The position numbers and the translations under genes were made by a program. Shown here piece by piece: positions 52,969-62,132 of a DNA stretch of 64,000 nucleotides; the first letter of the stretch is position 1, and each line of letters starts with the position of its first letter. Source of the stretch: Neobacillus sp. YX16 (lineage in GTDB: Bacteria > Bacillota > Bacilli > Bacillales > Cytobacillaceae); the NCBI RefSeq assembly GCF_030123505.1, contig NZ_CP126115.1, forward strand, positions 1,626,001 through 1,690,000, written 5' to 3'. Below the pieces are notes generated by a model. The model worked only from the letters and a program-made list of their open reading frames with translations. It was not told where the DNA came from and searched no databases.

Positions 52969-53811
52969 TTGAATAAAACTACAATCCTAACAATTGCCCG
53001 AAAAGATATGAAAGCAACGTTTTCATCCAAGAAAGTTTGGGTTCCGATGATAATTGTAGCAGTAATGCTATGCATTATTGTTCCAGCTTTTATTGCCTAT
53101 TTTGGAATTCACTTTGATTTGCTTGGTACCTCTACTAAAGATATCGAAAAACCGATAAATGCATTTATTAAAGACTTTCCAAATGAGGAGATGCGGAATA
53201 CTCTAATCGCATTGCCGACAATTGACTTTAAATTTGTTTATTTCTTCTTAACCTTTATGATGATACCTTTTTTCTTAATGGTAGCTATTATTAATTCAAT
53301 GGTTACTTCATCAAATAGTTTTGTAGGGGAGAAGGAAAGAAATACGTTAGAGACATTGTTATTTGCACCTATTTCAATTAAAGACTTGTTTCTAGGTAAA
53401 GTAGTAGCATCCCTAATTCCAACCTTAGGTATCTCATTTGCTTCCTTTATCATTAGTTTGATAGTTGTTAATGTCATTACGTATCCGTATTTTAAAGTAA
53501 TCTTATATTTTAACTCTACTTGGATGATATTAATGTTTTGGGTTATTCCAATATTAGTACTGTTTAATATTATCTTGAATGTCTTGATCTCGGCCAAAGT
53601 TAAAACGTTTCAGGAAGCCCAGCAATTCGGCGGACTGCTTGTGTTCCCAATCGTTGGAATCATCATAAGCCAAGCAAGTGGAATGTTCTTCTTAAGCCCA
53701 TTCACACTATTCCTAATAGGCGCTGCTTTACTAATAGGCAATCTATTCCTAATAAAACTGGTCACTAAATTTAGTAACCGAAATACATTATTTCAAAGTC
53801 AAATCCACTAA
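52969..53811 (+). CDS. ABC-2 type transporter permease (Na+ export/NatB-like)
   Basis: A 280-residue membrane protein with about six helices and an extracellular loop between the first two. The segment FVGEKERNTLETLLFAPISIKDLFLGK is typical of NatB/YhaP-type ABC-2 permeases. It starts with TTG shortly after the ATPase gene and forms the transporter with it. It ends before a strong terminator. Confidence 0.85.
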   Translation: MNKTTILTIARKDMKATFSSKKVWVPMIIVAVMLCIIVPAFIAYFGIHFDLLGTSTKDIEKPINAFIKDFPNEEMRNTLIALPTIDFKFVYFFLTFMMIPFFLMVAIINSMVTSSNSFVGEKERNTLETLLFAPISIKDLFLGKVVASLIPTLGISFASFIISLIVVNVITYPYFKVILYFNSTWMILMFWVIPILVLFNIILNVLISAKVKTFQEAQQFGGLLVFPIVGIIISQASGMFFLSPFTLFLIGAALLIGNLFLIKLVTKFSNRNTLFQSQIH

Positions 53812-53814
53812 CAC

Positions 53815-53853
53815 AAAAAGACAATGTCTACCTGAGGTGGACACTGTCTTTTT
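53815..53853 (+). terminator. Terminator of the ABC pair
   Basis: AAAAAGACAATGTC... paired with ...GACACTGTCTTTTT, then T-rich sequence. The following 100 bases hold short direct and inverted repeats built on ACTAAGGTGA / AAAAGGT. Confidence 0.75.
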
Positions 53854-53949
53854 ATGGTGCCTGTCACTTAGTAGAGAATGCTTTTGGTTTTCACTAAGGT
53901 GAAACCTAAAAGGTTTTGTCTAAGGTGACACCAAAAGGTGTTCACTAAA

Positions 53950-54636
53950 TTAATGAAAACGATAGCCAGATCCCCAAACGGTTTCTATGTATTCAGGGTT
54001 GGAGGGGTCGTGTTCAATTTTTTCTCTTATTTTACGGATGTGGACGGTGACGGTCGAGACGTCTCCATTGCTATCGTAACCCCATATTCTTTCAAAGAGA
54101 TGGTCTTTGCTGAAGACCTGGTCTGGGTTTAGTGCTAAAAAGGTGAGAACATCAAATTCCTTTGTTGTTAAGGTAATTTCTTTGGTATTTACAAAGACAC
54201 GCCTCGAGGATCGATCAATGAATAAACCACGGATGTATATTCCTTGCGATTCAGTAGTTTGTTTCATTGATAATCTCTCATATCGGGATAGATGTGCTTT
54301 CACTCTCGCAACCATTTCATTTGGACTGAAGGGCTTGACTAAATAATCATCTGCACCCAGCCCCAGACCTCTAATCTTATCAATTTCTTCTTTTTTTGCT
54401 GTCACCATAATGATAGGGATATCTTTAATACTTCTTATTTTCTTACAAATTTCAAAACCGTCGATGTTTGGCAGCATAACGTCTAGCAGAATTAAATCGT
54501 AATCTTGTGTTAATGCTTTTTGGAGACCAATATCTCCAGTATGGACCATTTCTGTTTGGAAGCCGTTGATTTCTAAATAATCCTGTTCTAATTCAGCAAT
54601 ACTTTTTTCATCTTCAATAATCAGAATCTTTTTCAT
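53950..54636 (-). CDS. OmpR-family response regulator (ABC-transporter-linked)
   Basis: A 228-residue regulator with receiver motifs IIEDEKS, LLDVMLPN and VKPF, and a winged-helix effector domain (LTTKEFDVLTFL...VSTVTVHIRKIREKI). It is the last gene of a five-gene minus-strand unit and overlaps the kinase gene by four bases. By arrangement, it should control the adjacent ABC transporter in response to an envelope signal. Confidence 0.92.
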   Translation of the reverse strand: MKKILIIEDEKSIAELEQDYLEINGFQTEMVHTGDIGLQKALTQDYDLILLDVMLPNIDGFEICKKIRSIKDIPIIMVTAKKEEIDKIRGLGLGADDYLVKPFSPNEMVARVKAHLSRYERLSMKQTTESQGIYIRGLFIDRSSRRVFVNTKEITLTTKEFDVLTFLALNPDQVFSKDHLFERIWGYDSNGDVSTVTVHIRKIREKIEHDPSNPEYIETVWGSGYRFH

Positions 54637-56105
54637 GATGTGGCCTCCTCGGAACAGGTCTGATGCGGCAAAATAATGGTAATTTTTGTTCCTACTGTTA
54701 AAGTACTATCTAAATTTATCATACCGTTATGTTCTTCAATAATCATTTTTGCGATGGAAAGTCCTAAACCACTGCCCCCGGTTAATTTATTTCTCGATTG
54801 TTCAGCTCGGTAAAACTGATTAAAGATGAAGGGAATTGACTCTTCTGGTATACCAGGTCCATTATCAGTAATGGAAACCTCTACCGTTTCGTCGGTAGAA
54901 TGCATAGATATTATTAATTCCTTTTTATCCTTATCCATGTACTTTAAGCTATTGTTAATAATATTTGCCAGACCTCGTTTAAACTTTTCACGATCAGCAA
55001 AAACATGATAATGACCCTGAGGGGCAAATTGGAAATTTAACTCTACATTCTGCTTTCTAAGGTCAAAGCTTAACTCCTCGAAATAATCACTTAGATAATC
55101 TTTTATATCAATTCTTTCAAATTCAAAGGGAACCTTGCCTAAATCCAGCTTTGAGAATAAGAATAATTCATCAATTAAATGGTCCATGTCCACTGCTTTT
55201 GTATAAATGGTTTGAATATAGCGTGTTCTCTTTTCAGGTGTGTCTGCCACTCCATCACGGATTCCTTCAATATACCCTTTAATGGAGGTAATCGGCGTTT
55301 TTAAATCATGAGAAATATGGGCAATTAATTCCTTCCGGTTATCCTCATATTGTTTTTGGATTTCATGTGACTCCTTTAATTGAATCCGCATTTCTTCAAA
55401 TGCTTGTGTTAACTGACCAATCTCATCATTCCTAGCCGCTGTAATGGAATGCTGGAGGTTGCCGCTTTTTATAAAATGAGCTGCTTTCTTTAATTGATTG
55501 ATTGGGTTGATAATACTTTTAGACACAAAGTAGGTTAAAAATCCATTAGTCGCAATTAATATCAATAAACATAAACCGAATAGGATTGGGAAAAAGGTTC
55601 TTACAAACTGATTCCAAGGGCTTGCGTCTCTCATTAAGAAGAGTGAGACCTCGCTGCCATCCTGCAGATAGAAATCATGCTGCTTCACGGCAAACGTCTG
55701 CTCACCTATTTCTTCTAAGCTGCGGAAGCTTCTTTCTGTACCAAACTCCGGCAGCTTCTCTGTATGGACTTTTTCTAGCTCATCTGTAAGATAGAATATC
55801 TCATCGTTTTTACGGACAATTAAACCAGAATCGATTTCACTAAGTTCAGTGTTTAGGGATTCCAAATATTCCTTACTCATCATTTTCATTGGGTTGACGG
55901 CAGACTTTTCTTTTAATTCTAGAAACAGCAATGTATCCTCTTGTTTTGTTTTGTGGTAATTGTGGCTTTCTGGTAAGAAATTGGCCATTTCACGGATATC
56001 TCCGAGAAACACCATCATTAACAGAAAAGAGGTAATTATAAACATAATGATTGGTACCGTGATCATCGCAATATTTGATAATATCAGACGAAGTTTGATA
56101 GACAT
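54633..56105 (-). CDS. Sensor histidine kinase (ABC-transporter-linked)
   Basis: A 490-residue kinase with two membrane helices (about 10-35 and 165-190) enclosing an extracellular sensor of about 130 residues, then HAMP, HisKA with SHDLKTPITS as phosphosite and a complete HATPase domain (DNGPGIPEE, GGSGLGLSIAK). The ATG at 56105 is used; an in-frame GTG at 56114 lies inside the GAAGGGTG ribosome site. The large sensor domain differs from intramembrane BceS-type kinases, so direct signal sensing is likely. Confidence 0.9.
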   Translation of the reverse strand: MSIKLRLILSNIAMITVPIIMFIITSFLLMMVFLGDIREMANFLPESHNYHKTKQEDTLLFLELKEKSAVNPMKMMSKEYLESLNTELSEIDSGLIVRKNDEIFYLTDELEKVHTEKLPEFGTERSFRSLEEIGEQTFAVKQHDFYLQDGSEVSLFLMRDASPWNQFVRTFFPILFGLCLLILIATNGFLTYFVSKSIINPINQLKKAAHFIKSGNLQHSITAARNDEIGQLTQAFEEMRIQLKESHEIQKQYEDNRKELIAHISHDLKTPITSIKGYIEGIRDGVADTPEKRTRYIQTIYTKAVDMDHLIDELFLFSKLDLGKVPFEFERIDIKDYLSDYFEELSFDLRKQNVELNFQFAPQGHYHVFADREKFKRGLANIINNSLKYMDKDKKELIISMHSTDETVEVSITDNGPGIPEESIPFIFNQFYRAEQSRNKLTGGSGLGLSIAKMIIEEHNGMINLDSTLTVGTKITIILPHQTCSEEATS

Positions 56106-56121
56106 AGGTAGCACCCTTCGG

Positions 56122-56859
56122 TTAGGCTTCTTTTCTATTAAACATATAATAGCCTACTGAAAAAAACAATGCGAAAGATGAGCACAAATACGTGACAGTT
56201 TGCAAAATCCATCGAAGTGAAACATCGCTAAGCCACTGCATATACCAATCTAAATAGGTAGATGGCAGTAAGTATAAGGAAGAAGGGAGAACATAAGGAA
56301 TAAACATCATGATTAGATAAAGGCCAATCATGCTAGATATAGCAAGAACACTAGACTGGACCAAAAGTGCCACCATAACAGCAAATGCCGTTAGAACGAT
56401 AAGGGGGAGCCAGGATACAATAAAAGCTCCAAGACTAGAAGGAATATTGGTCAAGTTGAAGACTTTATCAAAAACTACGCTGCTTATCATCACGGCCAGC
56501 CATTCTAATAAAAGAACAATTAAGTTAAAAATACTAATAGCGATAACTTTGGAAAGGAAAAGCTCCATTCGACTAATGGGTCTAACCTGAAATAAGGTTC
56601 CGCGTTCTCTTTCTCCCGTAAATAAATCTGTTGCGGAGATAAAAATAAATAAAGGAATAAAAATGGTGACAAATAAATCTAATAATGTAAAATTGATATT
56701 TTCAGCTGGTAAAGCCATCCAATCGGTTAAAAAAAGATTATTAACAAGAAGCTTAGTCAGGACAGGAATAAGCACAGAAGCAAGTAGAAACAGTTTGGTG
56801 CTTTTTTTTGACAGCAGCTTTTGCATTTCATTTAAACTATTTGCTCGGATTGTGTTCAT
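56122..56859 (-). CDS. ABC-2 type transporter permease
   Basis: A 245-residue membrane protein with six predicted helices. The motif FTGERERGTLFQVRPISRMELFLSKV is typical of ABC-2 (YhaP/NosY-like) permeases. Its start overlaps the ATPase gene by four bases (minus strand). Works with the ATPase encoded just upstream; the kinase and regulator follow. Confidence 0.85.
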   Translation of the reverse strand: MNTIRANSLNEMQKLLSKKSTKLFLLASVLIPVLTKLLVNNLFLTDWMALPAENINFTLLDLFVTIFIPLFIFISATDLFTGERERGTLFQVRPISRMELFLSKVIAISIFNLIVLLLEWLAVMISSVVFDKVFNLTNIPSSLGAFIVSWLPLIVLTAFAVMVALLVQSSVLAISSMIGLYLIMMFIPYVLPSSLYLLPSTYLDWYMQWLSDVSLRWILQTVTYLCSSFALFFSVGYYMFNRKEA

Positions 56860-57569
56860 CTCCCTGCCGCTCCAATCTTCTTGACATAGACATCCTCTAA
56901 TGGCTCGCTGCCGGCTTCATAAAATGATGCTGCGCCCTGGATGAGAAAACAAAAACGATTACATAATTTCTCTAATTCTGAAATATGGTGACTTGAAATT
57001 ACAAGGGTTACACCGGAATGGATTGAAATCTCCTGGATTGTCTTTCTTAACAATAGCAAACCATCAATATCTAAGCCGTTCGTCGGTTCATCTAAAACAA
57101 TTAATCGCGGCTTCGAGATAAGTGCTGAGGCAATTCCAAAACGCTGCTTCATTCCCATAGAAAAGGAGGATATTTTCTCGTTTTTATAAGGCGTTAAACC
57201 AGTCTGTTGCAATACTTTTTCAATATCTGTATCAGTAATACCAGAATACAAGCGAGAAATCATTTTTAGATTTTTATAGGGTGACATGTTTTCATAAGCA
57301 ACAGCTGGCCCTATTAACGCACCCACAGGTCGTATCGCTTCTTTGTAATTACTTTGAAGTTCAACACCAAACAATTCAACTTTTCCACTATCTGGTGAAG
57401 TTAGACCGGTCAAGCATTTTAATAAGGTTGTTTTACCGGCCCCATTTGGACCAAGGATTCCTACTATTTCCCCTTGGTCAATGGTTAGATCGATATTCTG
57501 TATGCCTCTGCCGTTTGAGAATTGCTTCGTCAATCCAGTAATAACCACTGCTTTTTCCAAAATTGTCAC
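56856..57569 (-). CDS. ABC transporter ATP-binding protein
   Basis: A 237-residue ABC ATPase: Walker A GPNGAGKTT, signature FSMGMKQR (degenerate LSGGQ, as in lantibiotic-immunity/ABC-2 exporters), Walker B LIVLDEPTNGLDI and the switch His in ISSHHISE. It is coupled to the permease by a four-base overlap. Together with the exported protein upstream and the two-component system downstream, it makes a five-gene envelope response unit. Confidence 0.9.
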   Translation of the reverse strand: MTILEKAVVITGLTKQFSNGRGIQNIDLTIDQGEIVGILGPNGAGKTTLLKCLTGLTSPDSGKVELFGVELQSNYKEAIRPVGALIGPAVAYENMSPYKNLKMISRLYSGITDTDIEKVLQQTGLTPYKNEKISSFSMGMKQRFGIASALISKPRLIVLDEPTNGLDIDGLLLLRKTIQEISIHSGVTLVISSHHISELEKLCNRFCFLIQGAASFYEAGSEPLEDVYVKKIGAAGR

Positions 57570-57593
57570 CCTCTATCAATTACTTATATTAAT

Positions 57594-58442
57594 TTACTTT
57601 TTACCATGATTGAACTCGACTACCTTGTCGGCAGGAATTTCAACAGGAGTCACTGTAGTTTGGTTGTAATCAGAAGCATTTAAATTAATATCTAGAACTA
57701 ATTCATGGCTGGCACCCTGTTTATCTTTGCCTGTTACGACTACTTTGACTGTCTGTTGTTCAATATAATTTTCCTTGTTCACTTGTGCAGTAAGTTTGAC
57801 TTGCTTGACCGTAATATCATGATCTAATTCAGGAACTTTTGCCTTAATGTGAAAATCTGAGCTTTCAGTTTCATTATTGTCTTGAATCATAACAGCATGT
57901 TTAATCATCAACGTACTTAACGCATTCGCGGTTAGAGGAATTTCTTTTCCTGTTAATTCTAGCTCAATTACATGATGACCATTTTGCTTATCAGCGACTG
58001 TAATTTGTTGTTGAAGATTTTTAGTCATAACATCGATTAGATTTTCTACATCATCTTTTAATTCAACACTATTACTGTGATGTGGATTATTAGAGGTTTC
58101 CATTTTGTAAATTGTATCCAGTCCATCCTTCATTAAAAACCAATTTCCATCCTGCTTATACATGTTCATTTTACTAACTTCCGTTTCATTAGCTAAACGA
58201 GTAGAGATGGAGTTTACCTGATTTACAGAATCTGACTTGAAAATGGACTCAGATGATAATATAGCCTTTTTGTTGTCCTCAAGTTTAAGATTAAAATTTA
58301 ACGTTGCACTTTCAGCAGAATGAGTTTTCTTTAAAGCTTCCTTGTAAAGGTCGTAACCAGATGTATTTGCTGAAATCGAATAAACACTGCCTAACATAAG
58401 CGTTCCACTTATCCCGATAACCGCTAAAATCTTCTTATTCAT
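57594..58442 (-). CDS. Exported protein of the ABC/two-component unit
   Basis: A 282-residue secreted protein with an N-terminal signal peptide (KKILAVIGISGTLMLGSVYSISA, residues about 3-26). The mature part is rich in Lys, Asn and beta-strand patterns (LNFNLKLEDNKKAILSSESIF...), similar in style to LolA/MucB-like lipid-binding domains, but I cannot name the family. The ATG at 58442 behind GGAGG is used. It is the first gene of the unit; it may sense or bind the transported compound. Confidence 0.7.
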   Translation of the reverse strand: MNKKILAVIGISGTLMLGSVYSISANTSGYDLYKEALKKTHSAESATLNFNLKLEDNKKAILSSESIFKSDSVNQVNSISTRLANETEVSKMNMYKQDGNWFLMKDGLDTIYKMETSNNPHHSNSVELKDDVENLIDVMTKNLQQQITVADKQNGHHVIELELTGKEIPLTANALSTLMIKHAVMIQDNNETESSDFHIKAKVPELDHDITVKQVKLTAQVNKENYIEQQTVKVVVTGKDKQGASHELVLDINLNASDYNQTTVTPVEIPADKVVEFNHGKK

Positions 58443-58560
58443 ATACTTATCCTCCAATCATTATTTTGTTACATGCTTAGTGTAATCGGGAGTTATAAAA
58501 GCAATCTAAACAAACTATTAAATTTTTCTTAAATAAAAGCTAATTATTGAATATGGCACT

Positions 58561-58694
58561 CTGTTGATTGGATCGGAAGGCACGAGACTCCTGCGGGAGG
58601 ACGGGGCAGGGGGAGACCCCGCAGGCGCATTAGCGCCGAGGAGGCTCCCCGGACCGCCCGCGGACAGCGAAGTGCCTGGAGAGGAAATCAACAG
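58561..58694. repeat. Dispersed palindromic repeat, family B, copy 2
   Basis: Ends CTGTTGATT / AAATCAACAG; interior is strikingly GC-rich (CGGGAGGACGGGGCAGGGGG, GGAGGCTCCCCGGACCGCCC) compared with the AT-rich surroundings. Related to 46071-46222 and 62133-62499. Confidence 0.85.
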
Positions 58695-58811
58695 ACAAAT
58701 TAAAAGCAGTAAAAAGGGTGGAAAAAATTTCTTTTAATAATAATAAATATAATGTTTGAATTTTTAGATAATTAACAGTATAATAAGAAAAAGCTCAAGG
58801 AGTTGATTTCC

Positions 58812-59006
58812 ATGGAAAAGAGATTATTAAATTCACCGCAACAAACAGATGAAAACAACGATTCTGCAATTGCTGAAATGTTTTTAAACCATGCCTTGAT
58901 TGAATTTAGAAGAGATGTGCTCCGTAAGGAAATCGACTTCTCCTTACAAGAAAGAAATAAGGAAGCTTTCCTCAAGTTATCTGAGGAACTTAAGAAAATT
59001 TCATAG
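58812..59006 (+). CDS. IDEAL-domain small protein
   Basis: A 64-residue protein (MEKRLLNSPQQTDENNDSAIAEMFLNHALIEFRRDVLRKEIDFSLQERNKEAFLKLSEELKKI), which fits the IDEAL domain: a short helical domain found in Bacillus proteins. The ATG at 58812 has AAGGAG nine bases upstream; an in-frame TTG at 58803 is less likely. Single-gene unit closed by a hairpin terminator. Its function is unknown; IDEAL domains occur on ComK-inhibiting and other regulatory proteins. Confidence 0.8.
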   Translation: MEKRLLNSPQQTDENNDSAIAEMFLNHALIEFRRDVLRKEIDFSLQERNKEAFLKLSEELKKIS

Positions 59007-59039
59007 CAAAAGTTATTTAACAGACTTTATTGATATTGG

Positions 59040-59073
59040 AAGCCCTTTTCTCAACCGAAAGGGCTTCTTTTGT
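59040..59073 (+). terminator. Terminator of the IDEAL-domain gene
   Basis: AAGCCCTTT / AAAGGGCTT perfect stem followed by TCTTTTG. Confidence 0.85.
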
Positions 59074-59153
59074 TTTTAAAATTCATGTATGATGGATAAA
59101 AAGCTGAAACTAATAAAGAAATGAATTGTCTGAAGGGAAATGGGTGAACATCA

Positions 59154-59744
59154 GTGATTTTCATGGTGGATAATTATGATTCTTTTACCTTTAACTTAGT
59201 TCAATACCTAGGGGAATTAGGAGAAGAATTAGTCGTAAAGCGTAACGACCAAACAACCATAGATGAAATTAGAACGCTCGATCCTGAGTTTTTAATGATA
59301 TCTCCAGGTCCAGGCAATCCTAATGAGGCAGGAATTAGTCTAGAGGCTATTAAAGCATTCTCAGGGGTTATTCCAATCTTGGGGGTCTGCCTTGGGCACC
59401 AAGCTATTGCTCAGGCCTACATGGGTGATGTTGTTTCTGCGGAGCAATTAATGCATGGAAAAACCTCTGATATTTACCATGATGAAAAAACACTATTTAG
59501 AGGTTTGCCGAATCCATTTCCGGCAACGAGGTATCACTCCTTGATAGTGAAAAGGGAGACCCTGCCTAACTGTTTTGAGATATCTGCTTGGACGAAGAAT
59601 GGGGAAATTATGGCGATACGTCATAAAATACTTCCAATTGAAGGTGTTCAGTTTCACCCTGAATCGATATTAACGACTGGGGGAAAAGAGATTCTAAAAA
59701 ACTTTGTCCAATACTATGGAAAATTAAAAGCCATTCAGGTTTAG
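59154..59744 (+). CDS. pabA: Anthranilate/aminodeoxychorismate synthase glutaminase subunit, stand-alone
   Basis: A class I glutamine amidotransferase of 196 residues that feeds ammonia to a chorismate-using partner (PabB or TrpE). The triad is complete: Cys79 (GVCLGHQA) and the C-terminal His-x-Glu (FHPES). The N-terminus [22 protein letters not shown] is the amphibolic PabA/TrpG type seen in Bacillus, where one subunit serves folate and tryptophan. A GTG start is used. No pabB, pabC or trpE is adjacent, unlike the B. subtilis pab operon. Confidence 0.92.
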   Translation: MIFMVDNYDSFTFNLVQYLGELGEELVVKRNDQTTIDEIRTLDPEFLMISPGPGNPNEAGISLEAIKAFSGVIPILGVCLGHQAIAQAYMGDVVSAEQLMHGKTSDIYHDEKTLFRGLPNPFPATRYHSLIVKRETLPNCFEISAWTKNGEIMAIRHKILPIEGVQFHPESILTTGGKEILKNFVQYYGKLKAIQV

Positions 59745-59766
59745 AAGCTTAATATAGTGAAAAAAA

Positions 59767-59789
59767 CGGTGCCATGGTTTATGGCACCG
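59767..59789 (-). terminator. Hairpin between pabA and the coiled-coil gene
   Basis: CGGTGCCAT / ATGGCACCG perfect stem with a 5-base loop; the A-run on its left is a T-run for minus-strand transcription. Confidence 0.8.
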
Positions 59790-59793
59790 GAAT

Positions 59794-60375
59794 CTACTTT
59801 TGTTTTTCTCCTTTTTTATTGTTCATTAAATAAAAGGTAATGGGCTGGTCTGAACCAGTCATTAAATTATAGACATAAGAAGAGGTAATTTTATATCCTT
59901 CATCAATTTTTTCTGCAAGGTAGTTGGTTCGTTCAAAAAGGATTGAGCGAATATGATTTATTTGACGAAATATTTTCTCAGTCAATGCTTCCTGCTGGTC
60001 CAGCCGATTTAATACCCCCGTTTGAAACTCTTCTTGCTTACTAATTTTTTCGGATAATTGTTTTTGCAGTTCTTCTTGTGTTTTCAATAAATGGATAATT
60101 AATTCTTCATATTCTGTGTGTTTTTGATTACTAGATCTAAGTTCATTTAATTGATTAGCTACTTTATCCCAATTATTTGCTTGTACAACCTCTTGATTGA
60201 GAAACTGCTGTTTCATTTCATGTATTTCACGAAGTAATAAAACATTCGCGTTGGACTGTTCGTCTATTACTTCTGAAAGATAGTCCCTCCTCATCATCTT
60301 TTGGTTTGGTTCAGGTATTTTCTTTTTATTCTTATAGACTCTCGGATGTTTGCGATTGTTAATATATAATCCCAT
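59794..60375 (-). CDS. Coiled-coil protein of unknown function
   Basis: A 193-residue protein, hydrophilic, with a basic N-terminus (INNRKHPRVYKNKKK) and a long heptad-rich coiled coil from about residue 30 to 160. The C-terminal 30 residues are different (NLMTGSDQPITFYLMNNKKG). No signal peptide or membrane helix. I do not recognise the family. It is a single gene with its own terminator, transcribed towards pabA. Confidence 0.6.
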   Translation of the reverse strand: MGLYINNRKHPRVYKNKKKIPEPNQKMMRRDYLSEVIDEQSNANVLLLREIHEMKQQFLNQEVVQANNWDKVANQLNELRSSNQKHTEYEELIIHLLKTQEELQKQLSEKISKQEEFQTGVLNRLDQQEALTEKIFRQINHIRSILFERTNYLAEKIDEGYKITSSYVYNLMTGSDQPITFYLMNNKKGEKQK

Positions 60376-60533
60376 TTATTGCACCCCTAATCATCAGTGA
60401 ATATATTATTTTATGCATGAATTGTTAAATATGGGAAATTTTTATAATAAAAACAGGAAAAATGTGTTTCTATGAGGAATTAAATTTAGTAAATTATAAT
60501 ATAAGAGCATAAAGGGAAGTCCTGTTTCTTGGA

Positions 60534-60593
60534 TAAGACTTTAGTCTTAGATAAAAATAATTCTCGGGATTGTGTAAGTCTGTAGACATACAC
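60534..60593. promoter_or_regulatory. Two palindromes upstream of the YiiX-like gene
   Basis: TAAGACTTTAGTCTTA (60534-60549) is perfect; GTGTAAGTCT-GT-AGACATACAC (60572-60593) has one mismatch. Both contain AGTCT/AGACT cores 22 bases apart. The rest of 60376-60630 is AT-rich and non-coding. Confidence 0.5.
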
Positions 60594-60675
60594 GTTAAAA
60601 TAAAATAAATGATATTCATAAAGGGATATAATGAGAGAAATCCCTTCCTATAGAAACATAAAGGGGGAATATAGG

Positions 60676-61278
60676 TTGAGGAAGGTTTACGTACTTCTTA
60701 CTGATACTGGGACGGTTTTAACAAAAATGATTAAACTATATACGAAGAAGCCGCATAATCATGCCTCCATCGCTTTAGATGACCAATTGTGGGATGTCTA
60801 TAGTTTTGGAAGAAAAAGACCTCGCAATCCTTTCCTAGCTGGTTTTGTCAGAGAAAATATCCGTGGTGGAATATTTCGCAATGCTGATTGTGCCATCTAT
60901 TGTTGTACAATATCAGAAAAGCAGTATGATGCGATTTGTCGTAAAATTAAGGAAATTGAGAAAAATAAGGGTGAATATCGCTATAATCTTTTAGGTCTAT
61001 TCGCTGTTATGTTCAATTGGGAATTAGATCGGAAAAATGCTTTCTTTTGTTCCCATTTTGTCGCAGCTTTACTTGAGGAATCAGGAGTGAAAATCAATAA
61101 ACAAAAGCCGCTTTCACTTGTTACTCCAGATGACATAAAAGAATCTGCCTCATTAGAATTAGTCTATGAAGGAAAATTGTCAGCCTATTTTGAAGAGGCA
61201 GATGAACATGATATTAACGAGTTATCCCATCAACAATATTATCCCGATTTCAGTACTGATAGAATAGAAGTTATCTAG
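60676..61278 (+). CDS. YiiX/YebB-like NlpC/P60-superfamily cysteine peptidase
   Basis: A 200-residue papain-like (NlpC/P60, YiiX group) protein. The permuted active site shows as an early His in HNHASIALD and a later Cys in AFFCSHFVAALLE, as in the YiiX-like family. No signal peptide is seen, so the substrate is likely cytosolic or membrane-linked. A TTG at 60676 behind AAAGGGGG is chosen; an ATG at 60631 (with AAAGGG five bases upstream) is a real alternative that adds 15 residues. Two palindromes lie upstream. Confidence 0.75.
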   Translation: MRKVYVLLTDTGTVLTKMIKLYTKKPHNHASIALDDQLWDVYSFGRKRPRNPFLAGFVRENIRGGIFRNADCAIYCCTISEKQYDAICRKIKEIEKNKGEYRYNLLGLFAVMFNWELDRKNAFFCSHFVAALLEESGVKINKQKPLSLVTPDDIKESASLELVYEGKLSAYFEEADEHDINELSHQQYYPDFSTDRIEVI

Positions 61279-61281
61279 GTA

Positions 61282-61327
61282 AAATAAGAGAAGACGTGTC
61301 TTTATAAATACACGTCTTCTCTTATTT
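61282..61327. terminator. Strong bidirectional terminator
   Basis: AAATAAGAGAAGACGTGT / ACACGTCTTCTCTTATTT, an 18-bp perfect stem shared by convergent genes and overlapping the end of the YczE-like gene. Confidence 0.92.
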
Positions 61328-61946
61328 GTTTATTCTTATTTTTAAACACTTCAATTAAGCTATTAAAAAGGCTCAAAGACCGTTGGAATACTGGACTTTG
61401 GATAAATGTATAGAGGAAAGTCGCAATAAATACAGGTCCTCCTAATATAAAACCAATAAGCAAGACAAAACTCTCAACCAGGATACGTGCTTGACTGACG
61501 GATAATTTAGTTTTATTTGAGATTGAAAGCATAAAACCATCTCGTGGTCCGGCACCAAGCCCTGCTGCAACATACATTCCCCCGCCAATACCAGCAATGA
61601 CTATGGCACAGAATATTATAAGATAATCGACCCAAGAATTAGTTGGCTCAGGTAAAATATCTAACCATAGAAAAAAGTCCATAATCGGCCCAATTAAAAG
61701 GGCATTTAAGAAAGTCCCGATTCTAATATAATTTCTTGCTGTAAAAAAAGAGATGATAACCAGTAATAGCCCGCAGACTACTCCCCAAGTCCCTATAGTA
61801 AGTCCGAAATGTTGATATAATGCGACATTTAAGACCTCCCAGGGATGTAAACCAACATGTTGAACCTTAACGGCAATCGCATTACCCAAGCCAAAAAAGG
61901 TCAATCCCAATATAAATATTACATACTGAATCGCTTTCACCCGCAC
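61302..61946 (-). CDS. YczE/YyaS-like membrane protein
   Basis: A 214-residue membrane protein with five or six helices, of the YczE/YyaS group related to the YitT membrane domain. Conserved parts are GLTFFGLGNAIAVKV...GLHPWEVLNVAL and GLGAGPRDGFMLSI. YczE is needed in B. subtilis for activity of certain secondary-metabolite synthesis proteins, but in general the family function is unknown. Starts with ATG behind GGAGGTAACG. Single-gene minus-strand unit. Confidence 0.85.
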   Translation of the reverse strand: MRVKAIQYVIFILGLTFFGLGNAIAVKVQHVGLHPWEVLNVALYQHFGLTIGTWGVVCGLLLVIISFFTARNYIRIGTFLNALLIGPIMDFFLWLDILPEPTNSWVDYLIIFCAIVIAGIGGGMYVAAGLGAGPRDGFMLSISNKTKLSVSQARILVESFVLLIGFILGGPVFIATFLYTFIQSPVFQRSLSLFNSLIEVFKNKNKQIREDVYL

Positions 61947-62098
61947 GTTACCTCCAAATATAAACTGTCAATATTCTAAATCTTAAAAGATGTTGATTTG
62001 ATAATCAATCATTTTCAGAATTTTAGAGTTAAAAGAATTTTCAAACGTGCAATTCATTCTTCTATAAAGACAATATTAATCATATATATTTATTAATT

Positions 62099-62126
62099 AA
62101 AAGACCTTCAGCATTGGAGGTCTTTT
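62099..62126 (+). terminator. Hairpin in the long intergenic region
   Basis: AAAAGACCT / AGGTCTTTT stem with a 10-base loop and T-run. No gene is seen directly upstream on the plus strand, so it may be the end of an unannotated RNA or a relic. Confidence 0.55.
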
Positions 62127-62132
62127 ACCCTT

